A stretch of 64,000 nucleotides of DNA from Symbiodinium natans (GCA_905221605.1 CAJNDS010002170.1:248001-312000); one strand, 5' to 3'; counted from the first letter of the stretch, positions 61,979-62,743 are shown. Notes: generated by a model from the letters alone, not told the origin. Translations and numbers: made by a program.

Positions 61979-62743
61979 ACCATCTGTACACGTGTGCGCC
62001 GCATCCACCAAGCCGGCTGGTGGAGGCCTTGCTCATGGGCTATGCGCAGCCTCCACAGCCCCAAGGGCCTGTCGATGTCCCCAAGGCTCGGGGTGCCAGA
62101 TGCAGATTCCTGGTAAAGATGGCGTATTGTGCTGATGGGGCTGCCCAGGGGCTGCCAAAAAAACTCTGTGCCTCGCGAGGGGAAGCCGACCAACGTGGAG
62201 TTTCAGAATCCTTTCATGGAGCCAGTGGAGTTTTCGTTGCAGGCCGGAAGAGCAAATCGATCTTTATGGGTGGGACTTGTGTGTCACACTGTCACACTAC
62301 TGTATGGTACTTGTATTCTTGCTTTTCTGGCTGATGTTTGTGCACTGTCGCGGTTTCGCTTCGGCGAGAACTGGACGGCCAGCCATTTCAGACTGACCAC
62401 CATCCGCCGCAGGTTGACAATCCAAGCTTCCAGCTGACGCAGCGCGCCGTCAAGCTGGATCCCAAGAAGACGGCCCCTTGGCTTAGCCGGCTTGGCCGCC
62501 TCCTTGCGGTCTCAGAGCACCTCCTTGCGGTCTCAGAGCATCTTGCCAGATCGAGGGTGGACATGGGGTTCACGGTCACGCGGCCAGGTGCCCATCCCTG
62601 TGTCATTCACGGGCGAGAAGGCGCAGGGTGGACGGCTCCTGGTCAGCGCTGGCCGGGTCTCCACCCCATGGGCCGCTTGGATGAAGCCCAGTCATGGCGA
62701 AGTCATTTTCAGTCCATTCGTGATTTCTGGGGCGCCCGGCTGA
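15740..62743 (+). CDS. HYDIN homologue, giant ASH-domain protein of the ciliary central apparatus (whole gene)
   Basis: One gene of about 47 kb, followed as roughly 160 exon-sized segments that keep the order of animal HYDIN from the N-terminal ASH domains to the last residues. HYDIN sits on the C2 microtubule of the ciliary central pair and is needed for normal beating; that role is family knowledge. The segments add up to about 4,400 residues, against about 5,100 in human HYDIN, so some exons were missed. Exons are mostly 40-150 bases and start after AG, usually with G. Many introns start with GC. Blocks are given in separate entries. Single exon borders are exact where stated as junctions and otherwise within about 10 bases. 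The N-terminal part (15740-17385) is the least certain. Two other genes lie within introns at 23737-25401 and about 27118-30071. Confidence 0.92.
16327..17385 (+). other. Gap in the HYDIN reading: rest of first ASH domain not found
   Basis: Animal HYDIN has about 70 residues between the segments that match 16207-16326 and 17386-17504. I found no piece here that fits. The stretch contains an 18-C run at 17241-17258. The exons may be too diverged, very short, or lost. Confidence 0.4.
17241..17258 (+). repeat. Poly(C) run of 18
   Basis: Eighteen consecutive C shortly up-sequence of the first sure HYDIN exon; it may be length-variable or a sequencing weak point. Confidence 0.95.
17386..18050 (+). 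CDS. HYDIN exons, second ASH domain
   Basis: Exons: 17386-17504, 17597-17647, 17739-17801, 17883-17950, 18001-18050. They read RERFIVPIRATGG, LDMPDELDFGMSPVKF, RNVGEKATKFLLKVDA, DGYLEVGELMQ, VDVVFRPDKAEQYEP and LIVYGDGIEAYVALKG. This is colinear with the HYDIN segment that has 'FIVPIKARG', 'LNFSTCPVKY' and 'GESMQLEVEFEP'. The LDFG motif opens an ASH domain, an Ig-like beta sandwich. Two introns are GC-AG with exact borders (17505-17596 and 17802-17882), both in phase 0. Confidence 0.9.
18138..19110 (+). CDS. HYDIN exons, ASH strand and acidic linker
   Basis: 18138-18165 (NVSVTFSAASLHPEP) and 18332-18423 (STQKSIIIHNNSEIPVDFSW) match the next ASH domain, where animals have 'TVTIHNRSNIIAHFLW'. 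A short piece near 18239-18265 may carry the missing strand. Then follow acidic exons at 18609-18690 (LKQEEGDEAAALQEL), 18836-18895 (EDSDEESQLSESSDEY) and 19039-19110. They take the place of the glutamate-rich insert of animal HYDIN. The first two exons are sure; the acidic ones rest on position and composition. Confidence 0.75.
19243..19295 (+). repeat. 9-bp minisatellite (CACATGGCT)n in a HYDIN intron
   Basis: About six tandem copies of a 9-base unit, almost perfect, lie between the acidic linker exons and the next ASH exon. Confidence 0.9.
19387..20243 (+). CDS. HYDIN exons, third and fourth ASH domains
   Basis: Exons: 19387-19506 (FFYDEIFAVEPLSGRIWAKS), 19596-19671 (LNYQCLAYCSIVGRAERLPL), 19782-19867 (GIGPKAAFSYDELDVGDIFV), 19983-20029 (VNLINQGDIAAW) and 20173-20243 (FGSKFAFTPSDGRLEVG). 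Each matches consecutive HYDIN blocks, in animals 'LFFHDIFTVEPVEGDVW', 'GEGMGPKIRFNFELLDIG' and 'LGACFVFSPKEGIIEP'. Introns 19672-19781 and 19868-19982 both begin with GC. In the first, the codon for glycine is split G|GA across the junction, which fixes the border. Confidence 0.93.
20583..21393 (+). CDS. HYDIN exons, ASH domain with RIPGDG
   Basis: Exons: 20583-20634 (DLLGEFQETFYWEL), 20835-20936 (SPTFHFDLDRITFGVVSYG), 21102-21140 (VPMRFALRIPGDG) and 21315-21393 (EFDVIPPKGTLLPNCSQKI). The RIPGDG string is identical to the one in animal HYDIN, at the same place after the ASH domain. Intron 20937-21101 is GC-AG and contains a TTC/ATT microsatellite (20967-21057). Confidence 0.95.
20967..21057 (+). 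repeat. TTC and ATT microsatellites inside a short HYDIN intron
   Basis: (TTC)n spans 20970-20992 and an ATT-rich run spans 21030-21057. Both lie within the GC-AG intron 20937-21101, so half of that intron is simple repeat. Confidence 0.9.
21464..22312 (+). CDS. HYDIN exons, fifth ASH domain
   Basis: Exons: 21464-21540 (GINVKSYDLCLVVDLDGVGQ), 21576-21666 (ELASIPIQARCAVPQVALEP), 21904-21950 (FQIMPQDEATN, tentative) and 22236-22312 (VLTFTLTSQVIGTLQIPITV). Animal HYDIN has 'KYELALVVDVEGIGEEV', 'ITARCVVPALRLV' and 'IHIPLVLETQVTGEHR' in the same order. No odd features. Confidence 0.9.
22400..23140 (+). CDS. HYDIN exons, sixth ASH domain
   Basis: Exons: 22400-22548 (GPIVNVEPSVVDWGN, then SVLVSNNSVIPASVAW), 22742-22830 (NSLWTLSPKAMELQP), 22933-22975 (MTLTIDEVAKMTD) and 23064-23140 (VIVHESNDVAVTVRAKGIGT). 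They are colinear with animal 'GPVIYVHPNQVDFGN', 'KSLWTIEPNEGMVPP' and 'VILDIENSSTYRIPVQASGTGS'. Confidence 0.93.
23240..23694 (+). CDS. HYDIN exons before the nested gene
   Basis: Exons: 23240-23338 (LIDFGTQYTTQMHSREVVI then ENRGRQPRKLVW), 23450-23510 (lysine-rich, KKKDRKTPTKDKAA) and 23658-23694 (ARIFSVVPDAV). They match the HYDIN ASH domain with 'KLINKGRRIQQLFW' and the basic linker after it. The last exon is followed by an intron of about 1.8 kb (23695-25489) that contains a complete intronless gene. Confidence 0.85.
23737..25401 (+). CDS. Intronless two-membrane-segment protein of unknown function, nested in a HYDIN intron
   Basis: A 554-residue open frame from the ATG at 23737; a second ATG at 23857 would give 514 residues. 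Residues 50-130 are proline-, serine-, arginine- and histidine-rich (SRPSRPSRPSRHSRHS). A KKKKTRF basic patch precedes membrane segment 1 (about 160-182, VCFVVSFVGGYIALIVILV). A cysteine loop follows (C196, C200, C206, C215), then membrane segment 2 (about 226-248, ILWIVVGVPSLICIPCL). The long acidic C-terminal tail repeats a short L-x-x-LF-x-P pattern: NDLFTP, DLLFAP, SQLFHKR, LDLFHPP. The gene has no introns, whereas its host gene is full of them, so it may be a retroposed copy. I recognise no family. The tail motifs could be docking sites, which is inference. Confidence 0.75.
   Translation: MVFAYFRSFRSCSIATSFGVEAEEGFRAVALAHSDGKDNAMPKPPKPPNPGREWMDEDDDTFDTLARPGRPPLATQPSRPSRPSRPSRHSRHSHHSRQSNDSPKSRRTSERSERSLQYPSRAQAESYQDWRQAQEDAARAIRAAEPPKKKKTRFYSRLRVCFVVSFVGGYIALIVILVSAIVSERSAIQSASSDSCDKACPLSTRCQVEAGEERCVASSGANLESMELILWIVVGVPSLICIPCLSQWLLRKFCPKSWDRMAKSRWGSAAYQAYQADSEALGAMLGKPQPQADEADAEANEGEDRDEAKDATADCAGEVPTRKPKASDSEPEHASGECCDADDGLNDLFTPLAKSRAQPTAAEEEELDLLFAPKPRALAEAPVKAPPKPPSTDLESAFSQLFHKRANPATVFRALPKPTTPTAPASELHSNFSAGVSVLFANVRSMRSSRAQPAVSAREAQEDPQSTVIHTSRLHSEVADSADGDFLDEELGDPPDFFGYAQRLAGSVDSAKSHLHDDHDASESGDSLGHLEPSDLLDLFHPPLDGWLTDGEFK
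25490..26550 (+). CDS. HYDIN exons, between the two nested genes
   Basis: Exons: 25490-25610 (CAFRFVFNASSPKPGSLSD then TLVCTEQP), 26241-26337 (VLPLLELSATSVSFSSSDA) and 26504-26550 (VLKNISPLEAKLEQLG). In animal HYDIN the same order is 'VILEGYSATPRIVKEKLVC', 'FVAPLIQLSTKQLIYRLE' and 'LAIKNISTLPVNLLLS'. The first of these joins directly to the exon ending at 23694, which shows that the frame at 23737-25401 is not part of HYDIN. The next HYDIN exon is 4 kb away, at 30552. Confidence 0.85.
26988..27055 (+). repeat. 10-bp minisatellite (CTCTTCTCTG)n
   Basis: Six nearly perfect tandem copies of a 10-base pyrimidine-rich unit at the start of the large HYDIN intron, just upstream of the mTERF-like gene. 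Confidence 0.92.
27118..30071 (+). CDS. mTERF-like repeat protein gene nested in a HYDIN intron
   Basis: Exon-like pieces on the plus strand, none of which fits HYDIN: 27118-27210 (FALDIFQRTFPHVN), 27268-27396 (RRWEDMVDMFGSPELVNQLM), 27583-27680 (AVFECPYLLTKNSKLM), 27770-27870 (LREVIAKYPQLTNLP), 27923-28042, 28525-28590 (LGRLGTLRQLLGKAPLSG), 28647-28762 (AVRKAPYLLLEENQRLG), 28791-28850 (FELAFEAVERLFGP), 29120-29197 (EEAQQLVGERPELLALGW) and 29554-29679 (ILERTGLAEHLNWERKQ). The acidic piece at 29836-29919 (DFPEDEDEDDTDSV) and the end at 30008-30071 (ELKATLDKLRSMAA, stop) follow. The recurring P-x-L-L after a helix and before another helix is the mTERF pattern; mTERF proteins bind organelle nucleic acids. 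The family call is an inference from these motifs, and some pieces may belong to a second gene. Confidence 0.45.
27500..27540 (+). repeat. 10-bp repeat (GCAGCACGGA)n
   Basis: About four imperfect copies inside the mTERF-like gene region. Confidence 0.75.
30552..31580 (+). CDS. HYDIN exons, seventh ASH domain
   Basis: Exons: 30552-30609 (PFYVNTDTCYLRSGETLEM), 30703-30800 (RIRVEFDPAYKVDRMCGTV), 30884-30935 (VNLIGEVIFPNLALS), 31312-31338 (GNNKLDFGS) and 31413-31580 (VLNETSKQLTITMTNPNALP then VNFQWSF). Animal HYDIN has 'PFFICETDKSLLPATPEP', 'NLLIKFDPSYRNDLNNW', 'LDLRGEVHYPNLSF' and 'ILNDTELIRYVTITN'. The short 27-base exon at 31312 supplies the LDFG of the ASH domain. Confidence 0.92.
32031..32735 (+). 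CDS. HYDIN exons, IFDILP motif and eighth ASH domain
   Basis: Exons: 32031-32092 (DINQIFDILPIMGVLEPG), 32145-32235 (VTFTFFGMKNQKFDCLAV), 32352-32441 (YEVALKGQASRLDFRLDK then TELDFGE), 32540-32572 (EREIVLANTGK) and 32630-32735 (VAFHFNWNLCALSRPPVLDC). Animal HYDIN has 'EEVFDILPLYGVLQP', 'TYEIMLKGEAS' and 'EREITLTNMGKVGFEFKV'. Intron 32573-32629 is only 57 bases and starts with GC. Confidence 0.96.
33231..33297 (+). repeat. 9-bp minisatellite (CCGTAGACT)n
   Basis: Seven tandem copies of a 9-base unit, one with a single change, in a HYDIN intron. Confidence 0.93.
33329..34005 (+). CDS. HYDIN exons, helical linker (partly tentative)
   Basis: 33329-33405 (RQEYQTNRELALQRL) and 33700-33731 (VVEFEAYVTD) are tentative. 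33827-33885 (VDRHFICQSLLAQEKDHGV) matches 'VERLIVQSYVLEHQ' of animal HYDIN and ends at a consensus GTAAGT donor. 33951-34005 (ELWEKHLEKHAKESKDCQ) is a charged helix. This is the divergent linker before the next ASH domain. Confidence 0.6.
34222..34648 (+). CDS. HYDIN exons, ninth ASH domain
   Basis: Exons: 34222-34318 (YYECNFGHIVLGHS), 34399-34495 (VISVYNCFHESVSFNINKRL) and 34575-34648 (VSKLPPGKQVRLELTCFRDR). Animal HYDIN has 'YILDFGYIILGEV', 'IIKIINTSHFPVSFHADKR' and 'VKNLPHCETEIFEVRFDP'. The CNFG in place of the usual LDFG is a conservative change. Confidence 0.93.
35172..35960 (+). CDS. HYDIN exons, tenth ASH domain
   Basis: Exons: 35172-35194 (VRGGPSYE, 23 bases, followed by a GC donor), 35302-35410 (VKLTSEFVRPDLELSSDSID then FGHVIVGQ), 35501-35525 (LHNAKSV), 35618-35694 (YKAPTNKPGKPVEFAYVLSP) and 35853-35960 (APGESQFVTVSFTPTSSRSY). 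They are colinear with 'KVVGGPTVHICLQAKVTIP' through 'LDPGEKSNVQVKFMPKEEKFY' of animal HYDIN. Confidence 0.92.
36034..36560 (+). CDS. HYDIN exons, eleventh ASH domain and start of the charged region
   Basis: Exons: 36034-36186 (VEPSTTFELGPVLPGTEDCV then ELFLSNPTSYPIEAE), 36273-36335 (VYSVDFDTKYQEEEFFLHVY) and 36425-36560 (YEDNRIELPVRAPGAPTWPA, then a lysine/glutamine-rich helix). Animal HYDIN has 'KNPCNFPIEFYSLEFDQQY', then 'LLLPPRNPGEKLPPELYEYF', then a charged helix. Confidence 0.95.
36621..37350 (+). CDS. HYDIN exons, charged linker before the P-loop
   Basis: Exons: 36621-36680 (ERRLKERALRREQAE), 36744-36826 (EAARKASEDPPEDPEEAEKP), 37022-37168 (AEAALAEIEAEPEEADEEEE) and 37281-37350 (DPADFPYRVLDEAGVE). 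Low-complexity acidic and coiled-coil sequence sits where animal HYDIN has its glutamate-rich stretch ahead of the nucleotide-binding-like segment. Assignment rests on order and composition. Confidence 0.8.
37415..37515 (+). CDS. HYDIN exon with Walker A P-loop
   Basis: Reads LHVLLVGPPLTGKSSLAKHL and then KRKILSVD. GPPLTGKSS (37439-37465) is a full Walker A motif (G-x4-GK-S). Animal HYDIN has 'IIHGTPLSGKSANAVSVAKY' at the same place, the adenylate-kinase-like insert in the middle of the protein. The exon splits from its neighbours by GC-rich introns. Whether the site binds nucleotide is not known to me. Confidence 0.95.
37516..38201 (+). other. HYDIN intronic stretch with uncertain exons
   Basis: Between the P-loop exon and the Walker-B-like exon there should be the body of the insert. 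Short charged pieces near 37700-37740 and 37805-37850 could be exons, but none is convincing. Confidence 0.35.
38202..38270 (+). CDS. HYDIN exon with Walker-B-like strand
   Basis: Reads PDCNACVVFDGADSSYL. Animal HYDIN has 'LSDCYRGVVFDGLDTLF' at the equivalent point. The hydrophobic strand ending in D (VVFD) is the usual form of a Walker B strand paired with the P-loop at 37439. Confidence 0.9.
38488..38508 (+). repeat. (GA)n microsatellite
   Basis: About ten GA units in a HYDIN intron. The open frame through it is only a repeat artefact. Confidence 0.95.
38780..40340 (+). CDS. HYDIN exons, coiled-coil region
   Basis: Exons: 38780-38815 (AMKLQEQYASLK), 38973-39078 (ESRLQQLEATAPEAQAEAEK), 39176-39238 (LADIQARRKQRAEEAEAAG), 39331-39400, 39662-39835 (LREELVNMEEALKHTK), 39907-39988 (ENMEAQLQRCREVVQQLQKL), 40180-40233 (GQEETLAERSRALTASLE) and 40292-40340 (VAAFLKSKRQPKEA). 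The first matches 'DYAAMKAQEKAKKE' of animal HYDIN, which opens its long lysine/glutamate coiled coil. The others are heptad-like and alanine-rich; order and character support them more than residue identity does. Confidence 0.8.
38867..38942 (+). repeat. 13-bp minisatellite (CTGTGCACTGTAC)n
   Basis: Five to six tandem copies of a 13-base unit with an internal GTGCAC palindrome, in a HYDIN intron. Confidence 0.93.
40459..41135 (+). CDS. HYDIN exons, low-complexity linker ending in the PPIPPP motif
   Basis: Pieces: 40459-40501, 40566-40642 (EEPPDEAASPAAEGTPGPPP), 40672-40730 (GSPEEEPAAAVEEASNSW), 40791-40860 (PTEPLPPFASFVAIGLEA), 40914-41030 (FPQLRAAADNLVPGTQWPKP then ENLAKIGAIL) and 41097-41135 (EPPIPPPSFAQ). 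The last two match 'LPKGEQILDILGLG' and 'GPPIPPPALF' of animal HYDIN, which anchors the region. The 41097 exon is followed by a GC donor. Confidence 0.75.
41221..42536 (+). CDS. HYDIN exons, ASH domain after the coiled coil
   Basis: Exons: 41221-41315 (RAAVERFSLMTPPDDD), 41580-41694 (RWLIEPHGKVRLLLKFFSEE), 41773-41820 (DIGSYQASLSFEVVG), 41891-41949 (GNAPVSIAASGVTAFPG), 42091-42171 (SDPRNVFTRRAKMKPASGYA), 42305-42340 (VFEFGPLLIG) and 42473-42536 (HVENFRITNNSLFK). They match animal 'FRWIVPANGEVTLQVHFSSDE', 'GNFDQTFNFEILG', 'CQDPKVVFPQRK', 'YYFGPLLCGKS' and 'METLTILNTSLMV'. Confidence 0.93.
42931..43010 (+). repeat. 10-bp minisatellite (ATCGCAGACC)n
   Basis: About seven tandem copies of a 10-base unit end only a few bases before the HYDIN exon at 43021, so the array reaches the splice acceptor region. 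Confidence 0.92.
43021..44125 (+). CDS. HYDIN exons, ASH domain with INDNPEP-like motif
   Basis: Exons: 43021-43119 (PFLVEPSELELEVGETKEL), 43243-43336 (YTDTIVAKITDNPEPVEFAI), 43911-43973 (VTLDTTELDFDRILVKQ) and 44067-44125 (REIANVSAVPVKWRLE). Animal HYDIN has 'YFLEPNTMVLKPNEKQ', 'FEDSIVCCINDNPEPAIF', 'LEPRQLHFDRLLLHRQ' and 'LLRNVTLLPVAWRIT'. The DNPEP string is identical. Confidence 0.95.
43418..43538 (+). repeat. Two (GA)n microsatellites
   Basis: (GA)n tracts lie at 43418-43447 and 43508-43538, separated by a GC-rich stretch, in the intron 43337-43910. Confidence 0.95.
44203..44967 (+). CDS. HYDIN exons, ASH domain GLDFG
   Basis: Exons: 44203-44270 (VPEAFEIEPMEGRGPGP), 44336-44706 (one long exon with AVGLDFGDVRVGATVEQTF and NVANNGKYPVNFDI), 44771-44835 (EGKFPELQPGQKQAIKALRL) and 44898-44967. 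Animal HYDIN has 'EGGLDFGIVRVTEEAKQPLQL', 'KNRGKYEIAFSFS' and 'KGSLTPTEKPTNVQVFF'. The 371-base exon is unusually long for this gene. Confidence 0.95.
45155..45631 (+). CDS. HYDIN exons, next ASH domain opening
   Basis: Exons: 45155-45215 (ERVQVDTPLIPLTLRAV) and 45568-45631 (NSFNLTPPRGLSFGPV). Animal HYDIN has 'GEIIASIPIKFSANAV' and 'SKYNITPSSVINFGALI'. Both exons begin with G after AG. Confidence 0.88.
45705..45790 (+). repeat. (TA)n and (CA)n(TA)n microsatellites
   Basis: (TA)n lies near 45707-45718, and a (CA)7-like run joined to (TA)n spans 45756-45790, in the intron before the exon at 45851. Confidence 0.95.
45851..46672 (+). CDS. HYDIN exons, ASH domain with FEIYNDGPFK
   Basis: Exons: 45851-45905 (IGESNTREFEIYNDGPF), 46103-46182 (FDWFIFNATDAMKKPAAAL), 46212-46272 (GELIVGDFKIVPAEGLGP), 46431-46502 (HDSVKIVGTFTATEPKFC) and 46582-46672 (HKIGIHVDGLPDESRSGGKH). 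Animal HYDIN has 'RKSTTFTIENQGVTDFKFALYK', 'FTVYPGFGSIPSGGQQVINV' and 'EFIAIDISGRDP'. Intron 45906-46102 starts with GC; a lysine codon is split AA|A across it, giving GPFKFDWF as expected from the alignment. Confidence 0.95.
46386..46430 (+). repeat. 11-bp repeat (CGAGTCTATTT)n
   Basis: Four imperfect tandem copies end just before the HYDIN exon at 46431. Confidence 0.88.
46960..47755 (+). CDS. HYDIN exons, divergent ASH domain
   Basis: Exons: 46960-47050 (DTENMQSLFEEQFVAPTLED), 47220-47287 (DEEARYFSFGPV), 47393-47440 (SEREPAKFRITNP) and 47653-47755 (CRVRFEVKPTIAPTGKDAP). Animal HYDIN has 'VTENNALIFEEHQICTSAN', 'VEDENKFIFCNVLVG', 'QAKARFKISNVG' and 'CDVNIVVRPISNKP'. The match is weaker, but the order is kept. 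Confidence 0.82.
47872..48555 (+). CDS. HYDIN exons, ASH domain with YDFGKLRIG
   Basis: Exons: 47872-47929 (ELHIPPHEYRYVKVRFTPQ, GC donor after), 48068-48125 (LQRYSAIFEATVPEGKAD), 48196-48224 (SKTNHLKFE), 48308-48377 (RGDGTVPSISMTGPTL) and 48449-48555 (YDFGKLRIGKTQVVEFSL then ANQGVIPATA). Animal HYDIN has 'MCIASHSHAFVTVSFTPQ', 'YQCIFEATLDG', 'LVFDIAGEGNLPRVTVVRP' and 'LLLFKRLLLGHSEKLPLIL'. Confidence 0.94.
48985..49600 (+). CDS. HYDIN exons, ASH domain with GQGYVEDV
   Basis: Exons: 48985-49028 (KFYVNFCPMEHPGK), 49146-49205 (LKLHTLHNSFEERCVLRV), 49249-49375 (MRLTFVGQGYVEDVSWDLPP) and 49527-49600 (VVSFQLNNSGKSVLRFQFPE). Animal HYDIN has 'AEFDVVFHSQKVGRM', 'IHLSVINNQYEETSIHMVGEG' with 'YEDDI', and 'ASFTVTNHSQVNLIRFEWP'. 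Confidence 0.93.
49721..50260 (+). CDS. HYDIN exons, end of that ASH domain
   Basis: Exons: 49721-49780 (RITPSVGHVLPGMKKSL), 49872-49950 (FTYRPAESMQADVSVPVQVA) and 50203-50260 (DWDNTNMEDAGDGDEPAA). Animal HYDIN has 'IAFSPQMGHLHPGCAKDIV' and 'VPDWDDRMHTV'. The middle exon is reasonable by composition only. Confidence 0.75.
50489..51207 (+). CDS. HYDIN exons, EPAHSV segment and next ASH domain
   Basis: Exons: 50489-50553 (SEPAHSVVDGTAREMPL, GC donor after), 50655-50740 (CGTERIHFSPTVLFQTRLH), 50832-50890 (VANPSKIALPYNWRI) and 51100-51207 (SPEGTIAAGSSQEFQIRFAP). Animal HYDIN has 'EPAHSVLEENYQELQL', 'ARDVRFKETLVYQTRVFEF' and 'SSGIVPVGKIQKFKVKFSP'. The EPAHSV string is identical. Confidence 0.95.
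51701..52270 (+). CDS. HYDIN exons, ASH domain with LNPTSDTYEFHW
   Basis: Exons: 51701-51748 (VIEFESLGTKVRNTK), 51837-51931 (VLNPTSDTYEFHWMPEETEK), 52016-52090 (RGTILPGKKYEMLFEYLPAA) and 52191-52270 (WLFSVPGKASQAFVLVGTVK). Animal HYDIN has 'RVIEFTTVGIGGKNLR', 'ILNPTNSTYSFCWISEE', 'GFIHPEKKAEIVFQFTP' and 'WTFLIPEHNITVPFLLVGKT'. Confidence 0.96.
52440..52510 (+). repeat. Imperfect tandem duplication of about 38 bp
   Basis: GCACTGCCTCCAGGACGCTC... at 52440 is followed at 52479 by GCACCCTCCAAGACGCTTCT..., both ending in CTAA(C/G)CCAAGC. It lies in a HYDIN intron. Confidence 0.7.
52883..53598 (+). CDS. HYDIN exons, ASH domain with FNRLLLGGKATEKV
   Basis: Exons: 52883-52949 (IKFNRLLLGGKATEKVCIVN), 53026-53140 (LPFSFAFDRKSYETDGPAAI then SLSPDSGVV), 53295-53375 (FPIEVTFSPKEERFFNYN), 53429-53500 (VVCNIKRKEKPLLLNIKGEG) and 53544-53598 (GYKIHTKLVLEEADREG). 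Animal HYDIN has 'HLNFSSLLIGREARETVQIIN', 'RFPIDIFFTPKQEGDVNFNL' and 'ICNVKKKVHPVTLNVKAEGY'. Confidence 0.96.
53685..54334 (+). CDS. HYDIN exons, next ASH domain
   Basis: Exons: 53685-53728 (LPEELLDFGDMQ), 53842-53942 (VQERQSFTLKLSS), 54063-54178 (GYDFIWQLRSATGRLMTPQ) and 54258-54334 (VITIEYTPTDAHKLDGASLR). Animal HYDIN has 'INFYEVELNECVQCEFNFINT', 'KFTFSFQAQLCGSKTLLQY' and 'VHATLSFQPLKKCVLTDLEL'. Confidence 0.85.
54411..55316 (+). CDS. HYDIN exons, ASH domain with HDFGPCFV
   Basis: Exons: 54411-54445 (SYTLGLAGRAYR), 54518-54575 (PMLDFSTHNHDFGPCFV), 54732-54800 (SQGKTPMERLDLTVTNRGT), 54949-55026 (RTGYLDVQLPASMVEAGSS), 55117-55172 (SVVVPIIFTPKDYVDYRE) and 55268-55316 (IEFVVNDCTKYYVNL). Animal HYDIN has 'IHFSFTSYNFGTCFIYQAG', 'TLEIPITFYPRESINYQEL' and 'PFEINGLSQQTVEIKGKG'. 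Confidence 0.95.
55353..55376 (+). repeat. (TTC)n microsatellite
   Basis: About eight TTC units in a HYDIN intron, close to the donor side of the exon ending near 55316. Confidence 0.93.
55433..56045 (+). CDS. HYDIN exons, ASH domain with VDFGVAVGN
   Basis: Exons: 55433-55511 (LAMQNVDFGVAVGNT), 55605-55720 (VSRSLRIVNRSVRPVEFSLQ), 55805-55880 (KEQTSFELRYKPSFPMPVFK) and 55992-56045 (ICHVTGSCHAAEVRLSE). Animal HYDIN has 'ANRIVKLGAVLPGQVVKRTVS', 'LKPKEVCKLEVIFAPKKRVPP' and 'FLLSGCCQALEISLDQE'. Confidence 0.95.
56129..56730 (+). CDS. HYDIN exons, ASH domain with LHNFGDLGVKFRF
   Basis: Exons: 56129-56275 (LFGDVVFGATSTKRVHLHNF then FSVEPSEA), 56344-56429 (ASRDNVLLQVKFHPQRQRQC) and 56654-56730 (PIELIVQGNGIEQPDGSALQ). 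Animal HYDIN has 'IPFGPVVYQTQATRRILMLN', 'YITSGMEVSFEVTYHPTEVG' and 'SLTLSGVCVGPPAVKEVVNF'. Confidence 0.95.
56890..56945 (+). repeat. 10-bp repeat (TTCAGCACGC)n
   Basis: About five imperfect tandem copies in the intron before the exon at 57042. Confidence 0.85.
57042..57813 (+). CDS. HYDIN exons, WxxP segment and PITYRP
   Basis: Exons: 57042-57110 (TFPPNGKNTTSEPWKAWIQD), 57204-57260 (VRPVISTEVPAGETFF), 57268-57415 (ITVPAGGQATIPITYRPLTM) and 57746-57813 (HIGRLFAAMPDGSAFVWALE). Animal HYDIN has 'LLSNRTNQTWNLHPIFEG', 'LEAHQQNKPYEITYRPRTM' and 'HQGTLFFPLPDGTGWLYALHG'. Two VPAG modules, at 57204 and within the next exon, both align to the same place in the animal protein. Confidence 0.93.
58154..58850 (+). 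CDS. HYDIN exons, TNWLQQNQRF and KDYKFN segments
   Basis: Exons: 58154-58297 (SIPLTNWLQQNQRFHVEITL), 58579-58620 (EIKLNGIGTFDATLS) and 58698-58850 (VPAGQAKDYKFNVYAYREGA then VRVVFTNPKTEA). Animal HYDIN has 'LLPITNWLNKPQRFRVIVEIL', 'LSITMKGLDYIDVLSGS' and 'KDYKLNFFSHKEGTYAAKVIF'. This is among the strongest matches in the window. Confidence 0.97.
58890..59690 (+). CDS. HYDIN exons, penultimate ASH domain
   Basis: Pieces: 58890-59000 (HEINFKFVAPKSIDTLSFS, tentative borders), 59104-59379 (NPLSSVAKFKCQATHQDFRF then VAPNSEATVDVLFRPVIVGS) and 59648-59690 (LRYTVEYAAKPAG). Animal HYDIN has 'ENPLPYSVTFSTECRMPDI' and 'VVPANSEGTFSFEFQPLKAG'. The 59104-59379 stretch is open throughout but may be two exons with a short in-frame intron. 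Confidence 0.9.
60656..60732. repeat. AT-only island of about 75 bp
   Basis: Almost no G or C in a GC-rich genome; it is built from overlapping taattaat words that are self-complementary. Confidence 0.9.
60898..61038 (+). repeat. AAG/AAT-rich purine tract
   Basis: An imperfect array of (a/g)agaataagaag-like units. The lysine/asparagine frame through it is a product of the repeat. Confidence 0.9.
61233..61921 (+). CDS. HYDIN exons, last ASH domain, first half
   Basis: Exons: 61233-61308 (ITRFLHYAQKATTFTATIEA, GT donor), 61434-61482 (FAPEIKAGAQRAQP), 61551-61612 (EVKVEAAGAEGQEVSVNAA) and 61844-61921 (RFQPSELGEIRALLVLTSQD). Animal HYDIN has 'QIILVKFINYTRQRTEYYCRT', 'INAAPGGQGGTEASVEVLF' and 'FEPSHLGETKGILILSSLAGG'. 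The GC donor at 61922 opens a 104-base intron. Confidence 0.95.
61929..61978 (+). repeat. (GT)n microsatellite filling half of a 104-base HYDIN intron
   Basis: About 25 GT units inside intron 61922-62025. They start seven bases after the GC donor. Confidence 0.97.
62026..62743 (+). CDS. HYDIN C-terminus and stop codon
   Basis: Exons: 62026-62085 (ALLMGYAQPPQPQGPVDVPK), 62180-62242 (GKPTNVEFQNPFMEPVEFSL), 62413-62472 (VDNPSFQLTQRAVKLDPKK) and 62588-62743 (VPIPVSFTGEKAQGGRLLVS then TPWAAWM, stop TGA at 62741-62743). Animal HYDIN ends 'LFGMALPPKPQGPF', 'VENPAFTIRAGESVRPKK', 'NNITVSFEGN' and 'VKWVYYLKGITL'. The joined lengths agree residue for residue through the PQGP, NP and KK anchors. All three introns here (62086-62179, 62243-62412, 62473-62587) start with GC. 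The last 15 residues extend beyond the animal end. Confidence 0.95.
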
